Below are positions 23,728 through 31,302 of a stretch of 43,216 bases of DNA, in pieces (position 1 is the stretch's first letter; the number at the start of each line of letters is the position of its first letter). A model generated the notes under the pieces. The model was not told where the DNA came from. It searched no databases and saw only the letters and a list, made by a program, of their open reading frames with translations. This DNA comes from a virus. The stretch covers positions 1 through 43,216 of IMG/VR virus record IMGVR_UViG_3300044960_000930; one strand, 5' to 3'. A program made the translations under genes and the position numbers.

Positions 23728-24332
23728 CCGCGCTCTTCCAGCACTACCTGCCGCCGGCGCCGGCGATGCTGCCTTACGTCTCGGGGCGCTTCTACGCCTC
23801 GCAGCATGCGCGCGCCGTCGGCGGCGCGGTCGCGATGACGGCGAACCGGCTGTACTGCGTCCCCTACGTGCTGGCGCGTCCCGGGCTGTTCTCGGCCATG
23901 GCTGTCAGTGTGACGACGGGCGCGGCCGGACTCCTGCGTATGGCGCTCGCCGCGGACAATGGCGCCGGCCGGCCGGGGGCGGTGATCGAGGAGCCGTTGG
24001 CGGACGCCGACACGACCGCGGCCGGTAGTGCGATCTGTCCCTTCGCGCAGCCGCGCTGGATCCCGGCTGGGGTCTGGTGGCTGCTGCTATGCTTTTCCGG
24101 CGCGCCCTCGGTGCGCGGTACCAGCACGCAGGCCTTCAGCGGCGGCAACACGCTGCTGCTCGGCTCGGCCGTGGCCGATGGCGGCGCCGGTGGCGGCACC
24201 ACCGGCAGCGAGAACGGGTTCTTTGCGGCGCTGACCCACCAGGCCGGCGTGCCGATCATGCCGAACCCGCCGAACGGGCTGTCGTATCTGGTGAACGCAG
24301 CGACGCCGCTGCCGACGCTGCGGGCGGCCTGA
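23724..24332 (+). CDS. Hypothetical virion/appendage protein
   Basis: A 202-residue, Gly/Ala-rich, beta-predicted protein. FYASQHARAVGGAVAMTANRLYCVPYVLARPG and AGLLRMALAADNGAGRPGAV resemble the jelly-roll-type C-terminal domains seen in phage fibre or appendage proteins (the pattern of a start strand, an iY-like strand and a Pro-Gly turn). The middle has a Gly/Thr-rich loop (GGAGGGTTGSENGFF). It lies between terminase and portal genes, where small head or fibre proteins are sometimes found. No catalytic motif. It overlaps the next gene by 1 bp. Confidence 0.65.
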   Translation: MTALFQHYLPPAPAMLPYVSGRFYASQHARAVGGAVAMTANRLYCVPYVLARPGLFSAMAVSVTTGAAGLLRMALAADNGAGRPGAVIEEPLADADTTAAGSAICPFAQPRWIPAGVWWLLLCFSGAPSVRGTSTQAFSGGNTLLLGSAVADGGAGGGTTGSENGFFAALTHQAGVPIMPNPPNGLSYLVNAATPLPTLRAA

Positions 24333-24568
24333 TGGACCCCGCTGTTCTCGCCTGGGCGCTGGCGCAGCCGGCCGGCAGCCGGGCTGCGGTGCTGGCCGCG
24401 GCCTATACCGGCGGCACCACGCGCGTGACCTTCGACGGCCGCACCGTGGAATACCGCAGCCTCGATGAGCTCGGCCGCGCACTGGCCGCGCTCCATGGCG
24501 CCGAGAACAGCGCAACGCGCCGGCCTTCAGTGACGCTGGCGAGCTTCAGCCGCGGCGGCAATGCGTGA
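24332..24568 (+). CDS. gpW-like head-tail joining protein
   Basis: A 78-residue protein from the ATG at 24332 (TGATG overlap). The core YTGGTTRVTFDGRTVEYRSL followed by DELGRALAALHG matches the gpW pattern of two helices around a two-stranded hairpin with an FDGRxVEY element. Lambda gpW (68 residues) sits at the head-tail connector and is required for tail joining. Here the gene precedes the portal gene, as in lambda (terminase, W, portal). Confidence 0.82.
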   Translation: MDPAVLAWALAQPAGSRAAVLAAAYTGGTTRVTFDGRTVEYRSLDELGRALAALHGAENSATRRPSVTLASFSRGGNA

Positions 24569-24584
24569 GCGCGGACAGAGTCGC

Positions 24585-24989
24585 TCAATCCATCGGCGCG
24601 ATCAGCCGCACCGTAGGGAAGTAGGTACGATACCGGCGGACATCGCGGGTTAGCAGCGGCAGCTGCGCCACCGCGGCATGCGCCCCGATGAAGAAATCCG
24701 GGAGCACGCCCGTGCGGGTGCCGCCGCCGGCGCGGTAACGCTGGAACACCTTGCCGGCGAGGAACAGCGCCTCGCGCGAGATGGGGGCGGTCTCTACCTG
24801 AGCGATGGCGAGGACCTCGTTGACCTCCTCCATGCGCAGGAAACCCACCGAGAGTTCGGCATACACCACGTCATTGATCAGCACCGGCCCGCGCACCGCC
24901 GCGGCCTCAAGCTGGCGCTGCGACCATTCCGCCCAGTCCGCATTGTCGGTGACCAGGTCAAGCAGGACATTGGTGTCGACGAGGGTCAC
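24585..24989 (-). CDS. vapC: PIN-domain toxin (VapC family)
   Basis: A 134-residue PIN-domain ribonuclease from a GTG start with GAGGAG upstream. The acidic metal-binding residues are visible as LVDTNVLLDL (Asp5), NDVVYAELSVGF (Glu) and GVLPDFFIGAHAA (Asp); the C-terminus has LPLLTRDVRRYRTYFPTVRL, typical of VapC. It follows the AbrB-type antitoxin gene by 1 bp. The pair is inserted on the reverse strand between the gpW-like and portal genes. It probably acts as an addiction or phage-defence module; VapC toxins usually cut tRNA or rRNA. Confidence 0.93.
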   Translation of the reverse strand: MTLVDTNVLLDLVTDNADWAEWSQRQLEAAAVRGPVLINDVVYAELSVGFLRMEEVNEVLAIAQVETAPISREALFLAGKVFQRYRAGGGTRTGVLPDFFIGAHAAVAQLPLLTRDVRRYRTYFPTVRLIAPMD

Positions 24990-24990
24990 C

Positions 24991-25239
24991 TCACTCCTCG
25001 CCGCGCGTCAGCGCCATGATTTCCTCTGTGGTCATCCCGGCGCTGGCGCGGCCGCGCAGCTTGGCGAAGCGGCTCGGAGGGCGGCGGGTGGTCGGGCCGC
25101 GGCGGCCGACCTTGCTGAGGACCACACGCCCGTCCTCGGCCACCTCGAAGGCGACCGCGCTGCCCGGCTTGATGCCGAGCAGGTCACGGACCTCCTTGGG
25201 GATGGTGACCTGCCCCTTGGTGGTGACGGTCGTGGCCAT
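24991..25239 (-). CDS. vapB: AbrB/MazE/SpoVT-fold antitoxin (VapB family)
   Basis: An 82-residue antitoxin. The N-terminus is a swapped-hairpin AbrB domain (TTVTTKGQVTIPKEVRDLLGI, then GSAVAFEVAEDGRVVLSKV); the C-terminal tail, with FAKLRGRASAGMTTEEIMAL, would wrap the toxin. AGGAGG lies just before the ATG on the minus strand. It should bind DNA at its own promoter; the palindrome at 25269-25287, 30 bp upstream, is the likely operator. It forms a two-gene operon with the PIN toxin. Confidence 0.93.
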   Translation of the reverse strand: MATTVTTKGQVTIPKEVRDLLGIKPGSAVAFEVAEDGRVVLSKVGRRGPTTRRPPSRFAKLRGRASAGMTTEEIMALTRGEE

Positions 25240-25268
25240 CAGGACCTCCTGTAATACCGATACGCGAT

Positions 25269-25287
25269 CTGGTCTTACCTAGACCAG
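25269..25287 (-). promoter_or_regulatory. Palindromic candidate operator of the toxin-antitoxin pair
   Basis: CTGGTCT (25269-25275) and AGACCAG (25281-25287) form a perfect 7-bp inverted repeat with a 5-bp spacer, in the 79-bp gap between the antitoxin start and the portal start. AbrB-type antitoxins typically repress their own promoters by binding such dyads. A TATTAC -10-like box on the minus strand lies between it and the antitoxin RBS. Confidence 0.5.
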
Positions 25288-25318
25288 CGAGCGGGCGGTT
25301 TCCAGCGGAGATCACCGG

Positions 25319-26806
25319 ATGATGCACCGCCTGCGCGCAGCCTGGCAGGTGCTGCGTGGCTACGCCGCGGCGCAGGACCACCGCGCCTCGGCCTGGGCGC
25401 CCTCCGGCGGCAGCGCCAATGCCGAGGTCGGCCTGGCCGCGGCGACGGTCGCCCGCCGCGCGCGCGACGCGGTGCGCAACGACCCCTACGCCAGCCGCAT
25501 TGTCGACCTGTGGACCGGCAACGCGGTGGGTGCCGGCATCACCACGCGCTGGCCCGACGACGCGCACGGCCGCGCCTGGCAGCGCTGGGCGGAGAGCACG
25601 GCCTGCGACGGGGAAGGGCGGCTCGACCTCTATGGGTTGCAGGCGCTGGTGATGCGCGCCGTCGTGGAGAGCGGCGAGTGCTTCGTCCGCTTCCTGCTGG
25701 CGCCGCCGTCGCCGGCCAATCCCGTCGGCCTGCGCCTGCAGGTGCTGGAGAGTGATCACCTCGACACCGCGCGGAACGGCAAGGTCGAGGGCGCGCCGAC
25801 CATCCACGGTATCGCCCTCGGCGAGGCGGGTGAGCCGATCGGCTACTGGCTCCACCGCGTCCATCCCGGCGCCGCCTGGATCCTGCCGGGGGTGACCTGG
25901 CAGAGCAGCCAACGCATCCCCGCCGGCGACGTGCTGCACATCTACCGCAAGCGCCGTCCCGGCCAACTCCGCGACGTCTCCTGGCTCGCGCCGGTGCTGC
26001 TCCGCCTGCGCGACCTCGGCGACTACGAGGCCGCGCTGCTGATGAAGGCCAAGATCGAGGCCTGCCTCGCGGCGGTGGTCACCGAGGAAGGCGACGAGGC
26101 GCTGACCGGCGCCGCCGCCGGCCTGCTCCGCGACGCCCAGGGCCGGGCGGTCGAGAGCTTCGAGCCGGGGATGATCCTCTATCGCCGCGGCATGGGCTCG
26201 GTGGAGGTGGTGAACCCGAGCGGCGGAGGATCGCATGCCGCCTTCGCCCGCCGTGCGCTCGAGGCCGCCGCGGTCGGCGCGGGGCTGACCTACGACCAGG
26301 TCTCCGGCGACCTCACCCAGGCCAACTACTCGTCCCTCCGCGCCGGCAAGATCGAGTTCCGCCGCCTCTGCGAGCAGGTGCAGTACGGCATGCTGATCCC
26401 GATGCTCGTGCGCCCCATCGCCGAGCGGTTCCACGCCCAGGGCGCGCTGCTCGGGCTGTGGGGCACCGAGGTGCCGGACGGCGTCAGCCATGTCCCGCCC
26501 GCGCACGAGATGATCGACCCGCTGAAGGACACCACCGCCCTCATCGCCCAGGTCCGCGCCGGCTTCGTGCCGCAGCCCGAGGCGGTGGGCGCCTTCGGCT
26601 ACGACTTCCGCCAAGCGGTCGAGCTGATCCGCGAGGCCAACGCCCTCCTCGACGAGGCCGGCCTCGCGCTCGACACCGACCCGCGCCGGGTGGCGCAGAG
26701 CGGCGCCGCCCAGGACGCCGCGCAGATGGCCGCAGTGGAGATCGCCGCCACCGGCGCGGCCGCGCCACCGCGCGTGCCGACTGAACCTGCGTCGGGCCAG
26801 GGCTGA
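25319..26806 (+). CDS. Portal protein (lambda gpB family)
   Basis: A 495-residue portal. Recognisable elements are VARRARDAVRNDPYASRIVDL, TGNAVGAGITTRW, VVESGECFVRFLL, LRLQVLESDHLD, GVTWQSSQRIPAGDVLHIYR and the long core YDQVSGDLTQANYSSLRAGKIEF. All are typical of lambda-type portals (PF05136). The length is close to lambda gpB (533). It has two ATGs in a row (25319 and 25322). It forms the dodecameric DNA channel at the capsid vertex. An Ala-rich tail ends the protein. The next gene follows after 49 bp. Confidence 0.95.
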   Translation: MMHRLRAAWQVLRGYAAAQDHRASAWAPSGGSANAEVGLAAATVARRARDAVRNDPYASRIVDLWTGNAVGAGITTRWPDDAHGRAWQRWAESTACDGEGRLDLYGLQALVMRAVVESGECFVRFLLAPPSPANPVGLRLQVLESDHLDTARNGKVEGAPTIHGIALGEAGEPIGYWLHRVHPGAAWILPGVTWQSSQRIPAGDVLHIYRKRRPGQLRDVSWLAPVLLRLRDLGDYEAALLMKAKIEACLAAVVTEEGDEALTGAAAGLLRDAQGRAVESFEPGMILYRRGMGSVEVVNPSGGGSHAAFARRALEAAAVGAGLTYDQVSGDLTQANYSSLRAGKIEFRRLCEQVQYGMLIPMLVRPIAERFHAQGALLGLWGTEVPDGVSHVPPAHEMIDPLKDTTALIAQVRAGFVPQPEAVGAFGYDFRQAVELIREANALLDEAGLALDTDPRRVAQSGAAQDAAQMAAVEIAATGAAAPPRVPTEPASGQG

Positions 26807-26855
26807 GCGCGCCCTATCCACAGATCATCCCGGCCTTTTCCCCAGGGATATCCAC

Positions 26856-28970
26856 ATGATCGACACCACTGAGCCGGGCGGCAGCGATGCCGCACCGGAG
26901 CCGGCAGCTGCGCCCACCGCGGCGGACGTTCCGCTCGTGGCGCAGCGCGCCATCACCGCGCCTGCCACCGTCGATCGTGCCGCGCGCACCGTCGAGGTGG
27001 TGTGGTCCACCGGCGCTCGCGCGCGGAACTTCGTCCCGGCCCTCGGCCTGATCACCGAGGAGCTGGAGATGTCGCCCAACGCGGTGCGCATGGACGCGCT
27101 GCGCTCGGGGCGCGCGCCGGTGCTGAATACGCATCGGCGCGGCGACGCCCGCGACGTGCTCGGCCGCGTCGTGGCCGCCCGTCTCGAGCGCGGCCGCGGC
27201 TATGCCACGCTGCAATTCAGCACCGCCGCCGATGTGGAGCCGGTCTGGCAGCGCATCGCCGATGGCACGCTGCGGGCGGTGAGCGTCGGCTACCGCGTGC
27301 ACCGCTACGAGCCGCGGCCGGACACCGCGACCGGCGAGACCGTCCACCGCGCGGTGGATTGGGAGCCCTTCGAGATCTCTGTCGTGCCGGTTCCGGTGGA
27401 CCGCGACGCCGCGGTCCGCGCGCAGGGGGAGCAGGGCCTCCCTGCGCCAGCGATCGAACCCGCCCTGCCTGACGAGGAACCACCCATGCCCGAGACGACG
27501 CCGGCCGAGCCGGCTGCTGCCCCGTCGGCGCCGCCTGCCGCGTCGCCGTCCGCCACTCCTCAGGAGACCACCGTGACCACCAGCCCCGCGCAGACCACGC
27601 CGCCCGAGCCGACCCGCACCGCGCCCGCACCGGCCGTGCCGGCGATCGATCTCGAGGCCATCCGCGCCGAGGCCGAGCGCGCCGCTGCCGAGCGCATCGC
27701 CAGCTACGAGCCGGTGCTCGCCGCCGCCCGCGGCCTGCTCGCCGCGGACACCCTCGACGCGCTGCGCCATGCCGCCATCCGCGAGCGCGTCAGCCCCGAG
27801 GTGCTGCGCAGCCGCCTGTGGGACGCCTTCACCCAGACGCAGACGAGCCGCCCGACGCTCCCGGCCCGCCCTGAGACCGGCCCCAGCCACGACGACCCTG
27901 CGCAGATCCTCGACGCCATGGCCGAGGCGCTCGCCGCGCGCTCCATGCCCGGCTACCAGCCGCAGGGCTCCGGGCGCCACGCCGAGTTCATGGGCTGGCG
28001 TCCCTCCGACATGATCGGCGAGCTGCTCCGCGCCCGCGGCGTGCGGAGCGTGCCCCGCAACCCGACGCTGCTCGCCGAGCGCGCCTTCCACACCACCTCC
28101 GACTTCCCGCTGCTGCTCGCGGCCGCGGCCAACAAGATGCTGCTCGCCGCCTATCAGCCGGCGCAGCCGACCTACCGCCAGGTCTTCCTCCGCCGCGACT
28201 TCCGCGACTTCAAGCCGCACCGGCATCTCCGCATCGGCGACTTCCCGACCCTGCTCCCCCTCGCCGAGAACGGGGAGATCCAGGTCGGCACCATGTCCGA
28301 GAGCCAGGAGGTCGTGCTGCTGCAGACCTTCGCCCGGCGCCTCCGCGTCACCCGGCCGATGCTGGTCAACGACGATCTCGGCGCCTTCACCGACTTCGCC
28401 GCCGCCATCGGCCGCCGCGTCGCCGAGTTCGAGAACGCCACCGCCTACAACCTGCTCAACTCAGCCAACGGCGACGGCCCGACGCTCGCCACCGGCAGCG
28501 CGCCCGTGTTCGCCACCGGCGCCGCGCGGGCCAACAAGGCCGGGACCGGCACGCCGCTCGACACCGCGACCATCGGCGCGGGGCGCGCCGCCATCATGAG
28601 GCAGCGAACGCTGGACGGCCTGCCGATCTCGATGGGCCAGACCATGCGGCTGCTGGTGGGGCCGAACCTCGAGCTCGCCGCCCGCCAGGCGACCGTGGTC
28701 GTGCAGGCGAGCGAGACGGCCAAGGCCAACGTCTTTGCCGGTTTCGTGCAGCCGGTGGTCGAGCCGCTGATCCCGGGCAACCGCTGGTACCTGTTCTCCG
28801 ACCCGGCCGCGGCGCCGGTCTACGTCTACGGCTACCTCAACGGCGCCGAGGGGCCGCAGGTCACCACCGGCCCCGTGCAGGGCGCGGACGGCGTCGAGGT
28901 CAGCGTGATCTTCGACTTCGGCGTCGGCGCCATCGACTGGCGCGGGGCGTGGTTCAACCCGGGGACCTGA
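26856..28970 (+). CDS. Prohead protease / major capsid protein fusion
   Basis: A 704-residue fusion. Residues about 25-195 are an HK97-type prohead serine protease: VLNTHRRGD supplies His93 and LRAVSVGYRVHRYEP supplies Ser143, with EPFEISVVPVPVDRDAAV closing the domain. Residues about 200-360 are an Ala/Pro/Thr-rich linker and a coiled-coil scaffold-like part (AIRAEAERAAAERIASY). From about residue 365 the protein is a capsid protein of the Mu gpT/HK97-fold type (YRQVFLRRDFRDFKPHRHLRIGDFPTLLPL, MVNDDLGAFTDF, MRLLVGPNLELAA). The protease would release the capsid part from linker and scaffold during maturation. Such fusions are known in other phages. Confidence 0.93.
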   Translation: MIDTTEPGGSDAAPEPAAAPTAADVPLVAQRAITAPATVDRAARTVEVVWSTGARARNFVPALGLITEELEMSPNAVRMDALRSGRAPVLNTHRRGDARDVLGRVVAARLERGRGYATLQFSTAADVEPVWQRIADGTLRAVSVGYRVHRYEPRPDTATGETVHRAVDWEPFEISVVPVPVDRDAAVRAQGEQGLPAPAIEPALPDEEPPMPETTPAEPAAAPSAPPAASPSATPQETTVTTSPAQTTPPEPTRTAPAPAVPAIDLEAIRAEAERAAAERIASYEPVLAAARGLLAADTLDALRHAAIRERVSPEVLRSRLWDAFTQTQTSRPTLPARPETGPSHDDPAQILDAMAEALAARSMPGYQPQGSGRHAEFMGWRPSDMIGELLRARGVRSVPRNPTLLAERAFHTTSDFPLLLAAAANKMLLAAYQPAQPTYRQVFLRRDFRDFKPHRHLRIGDFPTLLPLAENGEIQVGTMSESQEVVLLQTFARRLRVTRPMLVNDDLGAFTDFAAAIGRRVAEFENATAYNLLNSANGDGPTLATGSAPVFATGAARANKAGTGTPLDTATIGAGRAAIMRQRTLDGLPISMGQTMRLLVGPNLELAARQATVVVQASETAKANVFAGFVQPVVEPLIPGNRWYLFSDPAAAPVYVYGYLNGAEGPQVTTGPVQGADGVEVSVIFDFGVGAIDWRGAWFNPGT

Positions 28971-28986
28971 TCCCGCCGCGCCCGCG

Positions 28987-29229
28987 TCAGGAGGAGCCGC
29001 AGCACGACTCGCTGCGGCCCTCCGCACGGGCGATCTGGATCGGCGGACAGGGCACGTCGCCATAGGAGCAGAAGACGCAGCAATCGCCCGGCTTCGGGCG
29101 GAGCACGGCGCCACACCCCCTGCAGTCGTAGAACCACTGGCAGGCGTCGGTCGGCATCGTCTCCTGCTGCGCATGCCCGCAATGCGGGCAGGTGATCGTC
29201 GAGATCAGGATCGCCGCCATCCGTGTCAT
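28987..29229 (-). CDS. GDCCVxC domain protein (metal-linked)
   Basis: An 80-residue Cys-rich protein from the ATG at 29229, overlapping the MerT-like stop by 4 bp. It has CPHCGHAQ, CRGCGAVLRPK, and the hallmark PGDCCVFCSYGDVPCPPIQ, ending in ESCCGSS: thirteen cysteines in total. I recognise it as the GDCCVxC domain family, some members of which are selenoproteins and which are commonly encoded next to mer-type mercury genes. Here all family positions use Cys, with no in-frame TGA. It may bind mercury or another soft metal. It is encoded on the strand opposite to the capsid genes. Confidence 0.88.
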   Translation of the reverse strand: MTRMAAILISTITCPHCGHAQQETMPTDACQWFYDCRGCGAVLRPKPGDCCVFCSYGDVPCPPIQIARAEGRSESCCGSS

Positions 29230-29582
29230 CCCGCGGCCAACGTGAGCCCGGCCAGCCCACCGCCGAGCATGACAAGGCCAATCAGCGGCAGCCGAAACCC
29301 GGCTCGGCTGCAGAGACCCTCGGTGCAGCCCGGCGAGCCGCGTGGCCCCGTCACCAGAAGTGCGAGCACCAGGGCCGCCGCGCCGCCCCACAACAGCTCG
29401 CGCTGCCACGGGCCGGCGACCACGGCGATGTCGAGCATCCAGGTTCCACCGGCAATGCCAAGCGTTGCGAGGACCACAGGCAGCGCACAGCACGCGGCTG
29501 CTGCAAGCGTCGCGCTCAGCCCTCCGACAGCCAAAACGCCAGCGCCGATCGCACGACCAGCTGTTGAAGTCGACTTCTCCAC
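29226..29582 (-). CDS. MerT-like mercuric/metal transport membrane protein
   Basis: A 118-residue membrane protein; the GTG at 29582 is chosen because GGGAG lies 5 nt upstream, while a TTG at 29633 would add 17 polar residues. It has three hydrophobic segments: GVLAVGGLSATLAAAACCALPVVLATLG with the vicinal Cys pair of MerT helix 1, then ELLWGGAAALVLALLV, then PLIGLVMLGGGLAGLTL. A loop Cys pair (GCTEGLCSRAG) corresponds to the cytosolic pair of MerT. It is probably an inner-membrane importer of Hg(II) or a related metal. No merR, merP or merA is present in the window. Confidence 0.8.
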   Translation of the reverse strand: MEKSTSTAGRAIGAGVLAVGGLSATLAAAACCALPVVLATLGIAGGTWMLDIAVVAGPWQRELLWGGAAALVLALLVTGPRGSPGCTEGLCSRAGFRLPLIGLVMLGGGLAGLTLAAG

Positions 29583-29708
29583 GGCTGTCTCCCGACTTGG
29601 GTCCCTCGGTGTCGTTCGGCTCTCAACGGCCAAAGGTTACGCCCGCTCGGCCCGACTGGGCACCGGCGAGCAATCCCCCCTTTTCATAGCATCGAAGGAG
29701 CATCTCCA

Positions 29709-30059
29709 ATGCGCAACTGCATCCGCCCCGACGCCCGCTCCATCCCGATGGTGGTGCCCTATGCGGGGGGCATCCTCTCCGGCCAGGGCATGCTGGTCGG
29801 CGCCTTCTTCGGGGTGGCGGCGTCCGACGCCGCCCAGAACACCAGCGTCGAGTGCGAGACCCGCGGCGAGTTCGAGCTGACCAAGGAGCCCGCGCTCGCC
29901 ATCAGCCAAGGCGCGCGGGTGTTCTGGGACAACACCAACCGCCGCATCACCACCACGGCCACCGGCAACTTCCAGGTCGGCCTCTGCACGGTCGCCGCAC
30001 TGGCGGCCGATGCCACGGTCCGCGTGATGCTGGCCCGCGTCCCGGCCTCCGGCGCATGA
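29709..30059 (+). CDS. DUF2190 family capsid-associated protein
   Basis: A 116-residue protein that I recognise as DUF2190 (PVPYAGGI-like start, GMLVGAFFGVAASDAAQN, VECETRGEFELTKEPALAISQG, ARVFWDNTNRRITTTATGNFQVG). AAGGAG lies 9 nt upstream. In other phages this beta-rich family is a capsid decoration or cement protein encoded right after the major capsid gene; here the metal cassette separates the two. It overlaps the next gene by 4 bp. Confidence 0.88.
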   Translation: MRNCIRPDARSIPMVVPYAGGILSGQGMLVGAFFGVAASDAAQNTSVECETRGEFELTKEPALAISQGARVFWDNTNRRITTTATGNFQVGLCTVAALAADATVRVMLARVPASGA

Positions 30060-30712
30060 GCGGCGATCCGAAGGCCAGCCGGGGCTACCGCAACCGCAAC
30101 CCCGGCAACATCGAGCACGTCGCCACGAACAAGTGGCTCGGCCTCGAGACGCCGCCCTCGGACGGGCGGTTCTGTCGGTTCCGCTCACACCAGCACGGCA
30201 TCCGCGCCCTCGCGCTGCTGCTGCAGAGCTACCAGGACCGGCACGGCCTGCGCACGGTCCGTGGCATCGTCGCGCGCTGGGCGCCAAGCAGCGAGAACGA
30301 CACCCGCGCCTACCAGGCGGCGGTCGCCGCGCGGCTCGGGGTCGGGCTCGACGACCCGATCGATCTGCACGACGCGGCAACGATGCGCGGGCTGGTCGAG
30401 GCGATCATCCGCCATGAGCTCGGCGGCATGCCCTACGCGCCGGAGACGATCGCCGAGGGGCTGAGGATGGCGGGGCTGGTGCAGCCCGGCCTCGCCCACA
30501 GCGGCACGGTCCGCGCCGCCGCGGGCTCGGTTGTCGCGGGCGTCACGGCCGCGGCGGTGGTCGATGCCGTCACCACCCTGGCGCCGCATGTCGAGGGCCT
30601 CGCGGCGGTTCTGCGGGCGCTCGGCCCCTGGGGCGTCGCCGCCGCGGTGATTGGCGTCGCGGCCTGGACCATCCACCAGCGGCTGCAGCGGCAGCGGGAG
30701 GTCACCCGATGA
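30056..30712 (+). CDS. Lysozyme-like protein with C-terminal membrane segments
   Basis: A 218-residue protein from the ATG at 30056. The N-terminal half reads YRNRNPGNIEHVATNKWLG, FCRFRSHQHGIRALALLLQS, TVRGIVARWAPSSENDT and RAYQAAVAARLGVGLDDPID, the pattern of lysozyme-like 'structural protein P5'-type domains acting on peptidoglycan. The C-terminus has two hydrophobic stretches (SVVAGVTAAAVVDAVTTLA and PWGVAAAVIGVAAWTI). It could be an endolysin that is membrane-tethered, or a virion-associated transglycosylase. A small coiled-coil membrane protein follows with a 4-bp overlap, so this is the best candidate lysis cassette. Confidence 0.8.
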   Translation: MSGDPKASRGYRNRNPGNIEHVATNKWLGLETPPSDGRFCRFRSHQHGIRALALLLQSYQDRHGLRTVRGIVARWAPSSENDTRAYQAAVAARLGVGLDDPIDLHDAATMRGLVEAIIRHELGGMPYAPETIAEGLRMAGLVQPGLAHSGTVRAAAGSVVAGVTAAAVVDAVTTLAPHVEGLAAVLRALGPWGVAAAVIGVAAWTIHQRLQRQREVTR

Positions 30713-30984
30713 CGGACCACGACCGCGAACTCGGCACCATCGTCACCCGCCTGACCGAGATCGAGCGGCGCCTGGCGGAGGGCGACAAGGACATGCGCGA
30801 GCTCACCCGCACCGTCACGGAGCTGGTCAAGGCGATGGCCGGGCTGACGGCGCGGCTATCGCTGGCGGCCGGCGGCGTGCCGGGCGCATCGCCTGCCATC
30901 CCGGCGACGGGTGCGGCGGCGGCCGGCGGCATCGTCGGCGCGGCGGTCGGTGCGAAGCTCGCCTCCTGGCTCGGGCTCGGCTGA
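30709..30984 (+). CDS. Small coiled-coil membrane protein (candidate holin partner)
   Basis: A 91-residue protein. Residues 1-45 form a strong amphipathic coiled coil (LGTIVTRLTEIERRLAEGD, MRELTRTVTELVKAMAGLTA); residues 55-90 are a Gly/Ala-rich hydrophobic stretch (AAAAGGIVGAAVGAKLASWLGLG). A coiled coil followed by one membrane segment is the layout of XhlA-like haemolysin/holin partners and of some phage lysis proteins. It is coupled to the lysozyme-like gene by a 4-bp overlap. The lysis role is inferred. Confidence 0.65.
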   Translation: MTDHDRELGTIVTRLTEIERRLAEGDKDMRELTRTVTELVKAMAGLTARLSLAAGGVPGASPAIPATGAAAAGGIVGAAVGAKLASWLGLG

Positions 30985-30990
30985 CCCGCC

Positions 30991-31299
30991 ATGGGCGTGT
31001 TCGACGATGCGCTGGCGGTGCTCGCCGCCGACCCGAACCTCGGGGTGGAGGCGACCTACCGGGCGGCGGGCACCGGCGCACCTGTGTCGCTGCGCATCCT
31101 GCGCTCCAGCCCCGACCGGGTGGTGGATGCCTTCGATACGGCGGTGCTGCGCGCGACCGACGTGCTCACGGTCGGCATCGCCCTGCTGCCGGCCATCGAG
31201 CCCGGCGACACCTTCACCATCGGTGCCGATGTGCTGAGCGTGGACAGCGCCGAACGAGACGCCCCCGGGGTCGCCTGGCGCGTGCTCTGCCGGCGGTAG
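30991..31299 (+). CDS. Head-tail joining protein (gpFII-like)
   Basis: A 102-residue protein resembling lambda gpFII: a short N-terminal helix (MGVFDDALAVLAADPN) followed by a beta-barrel (TYRAAGTGAPVSLRILRSS, VLRATDVLTVGIALLPAIEPGDTFTIGADVLSVDS, WRVLCRR). The GDTFTIG turn matches the GDTLTIG of gpFII. It should sit between connector and tail tube. The gene order, connector, DUF6441, gpU-like and tail tube, matches a siphovirus neck. Confidence 0.8.
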   Translation: MGVFDDALAVLAADPNLGVEATYRAAGTGAPVSLRILRSSPDRVVDAFDTAVLRATDVLTVGIALLPAIEPGDTFTIGADVLSVDSAERDAPGVAWRVLCRR

Positions 31300-31302
31300 G
31301 CC

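Noticed and set aside
28987-29229. Selenoprotein in the GDCCVxC family
   Set aside because: All family positions are Cys codons and the frame has no internal TGA.
28987-29582. Complete mer operon
   Set aside because: Only a MerT-like gene and a GDCCVxC gene are present. No MerR operator, merR, merP or merA could be found in the flanks.
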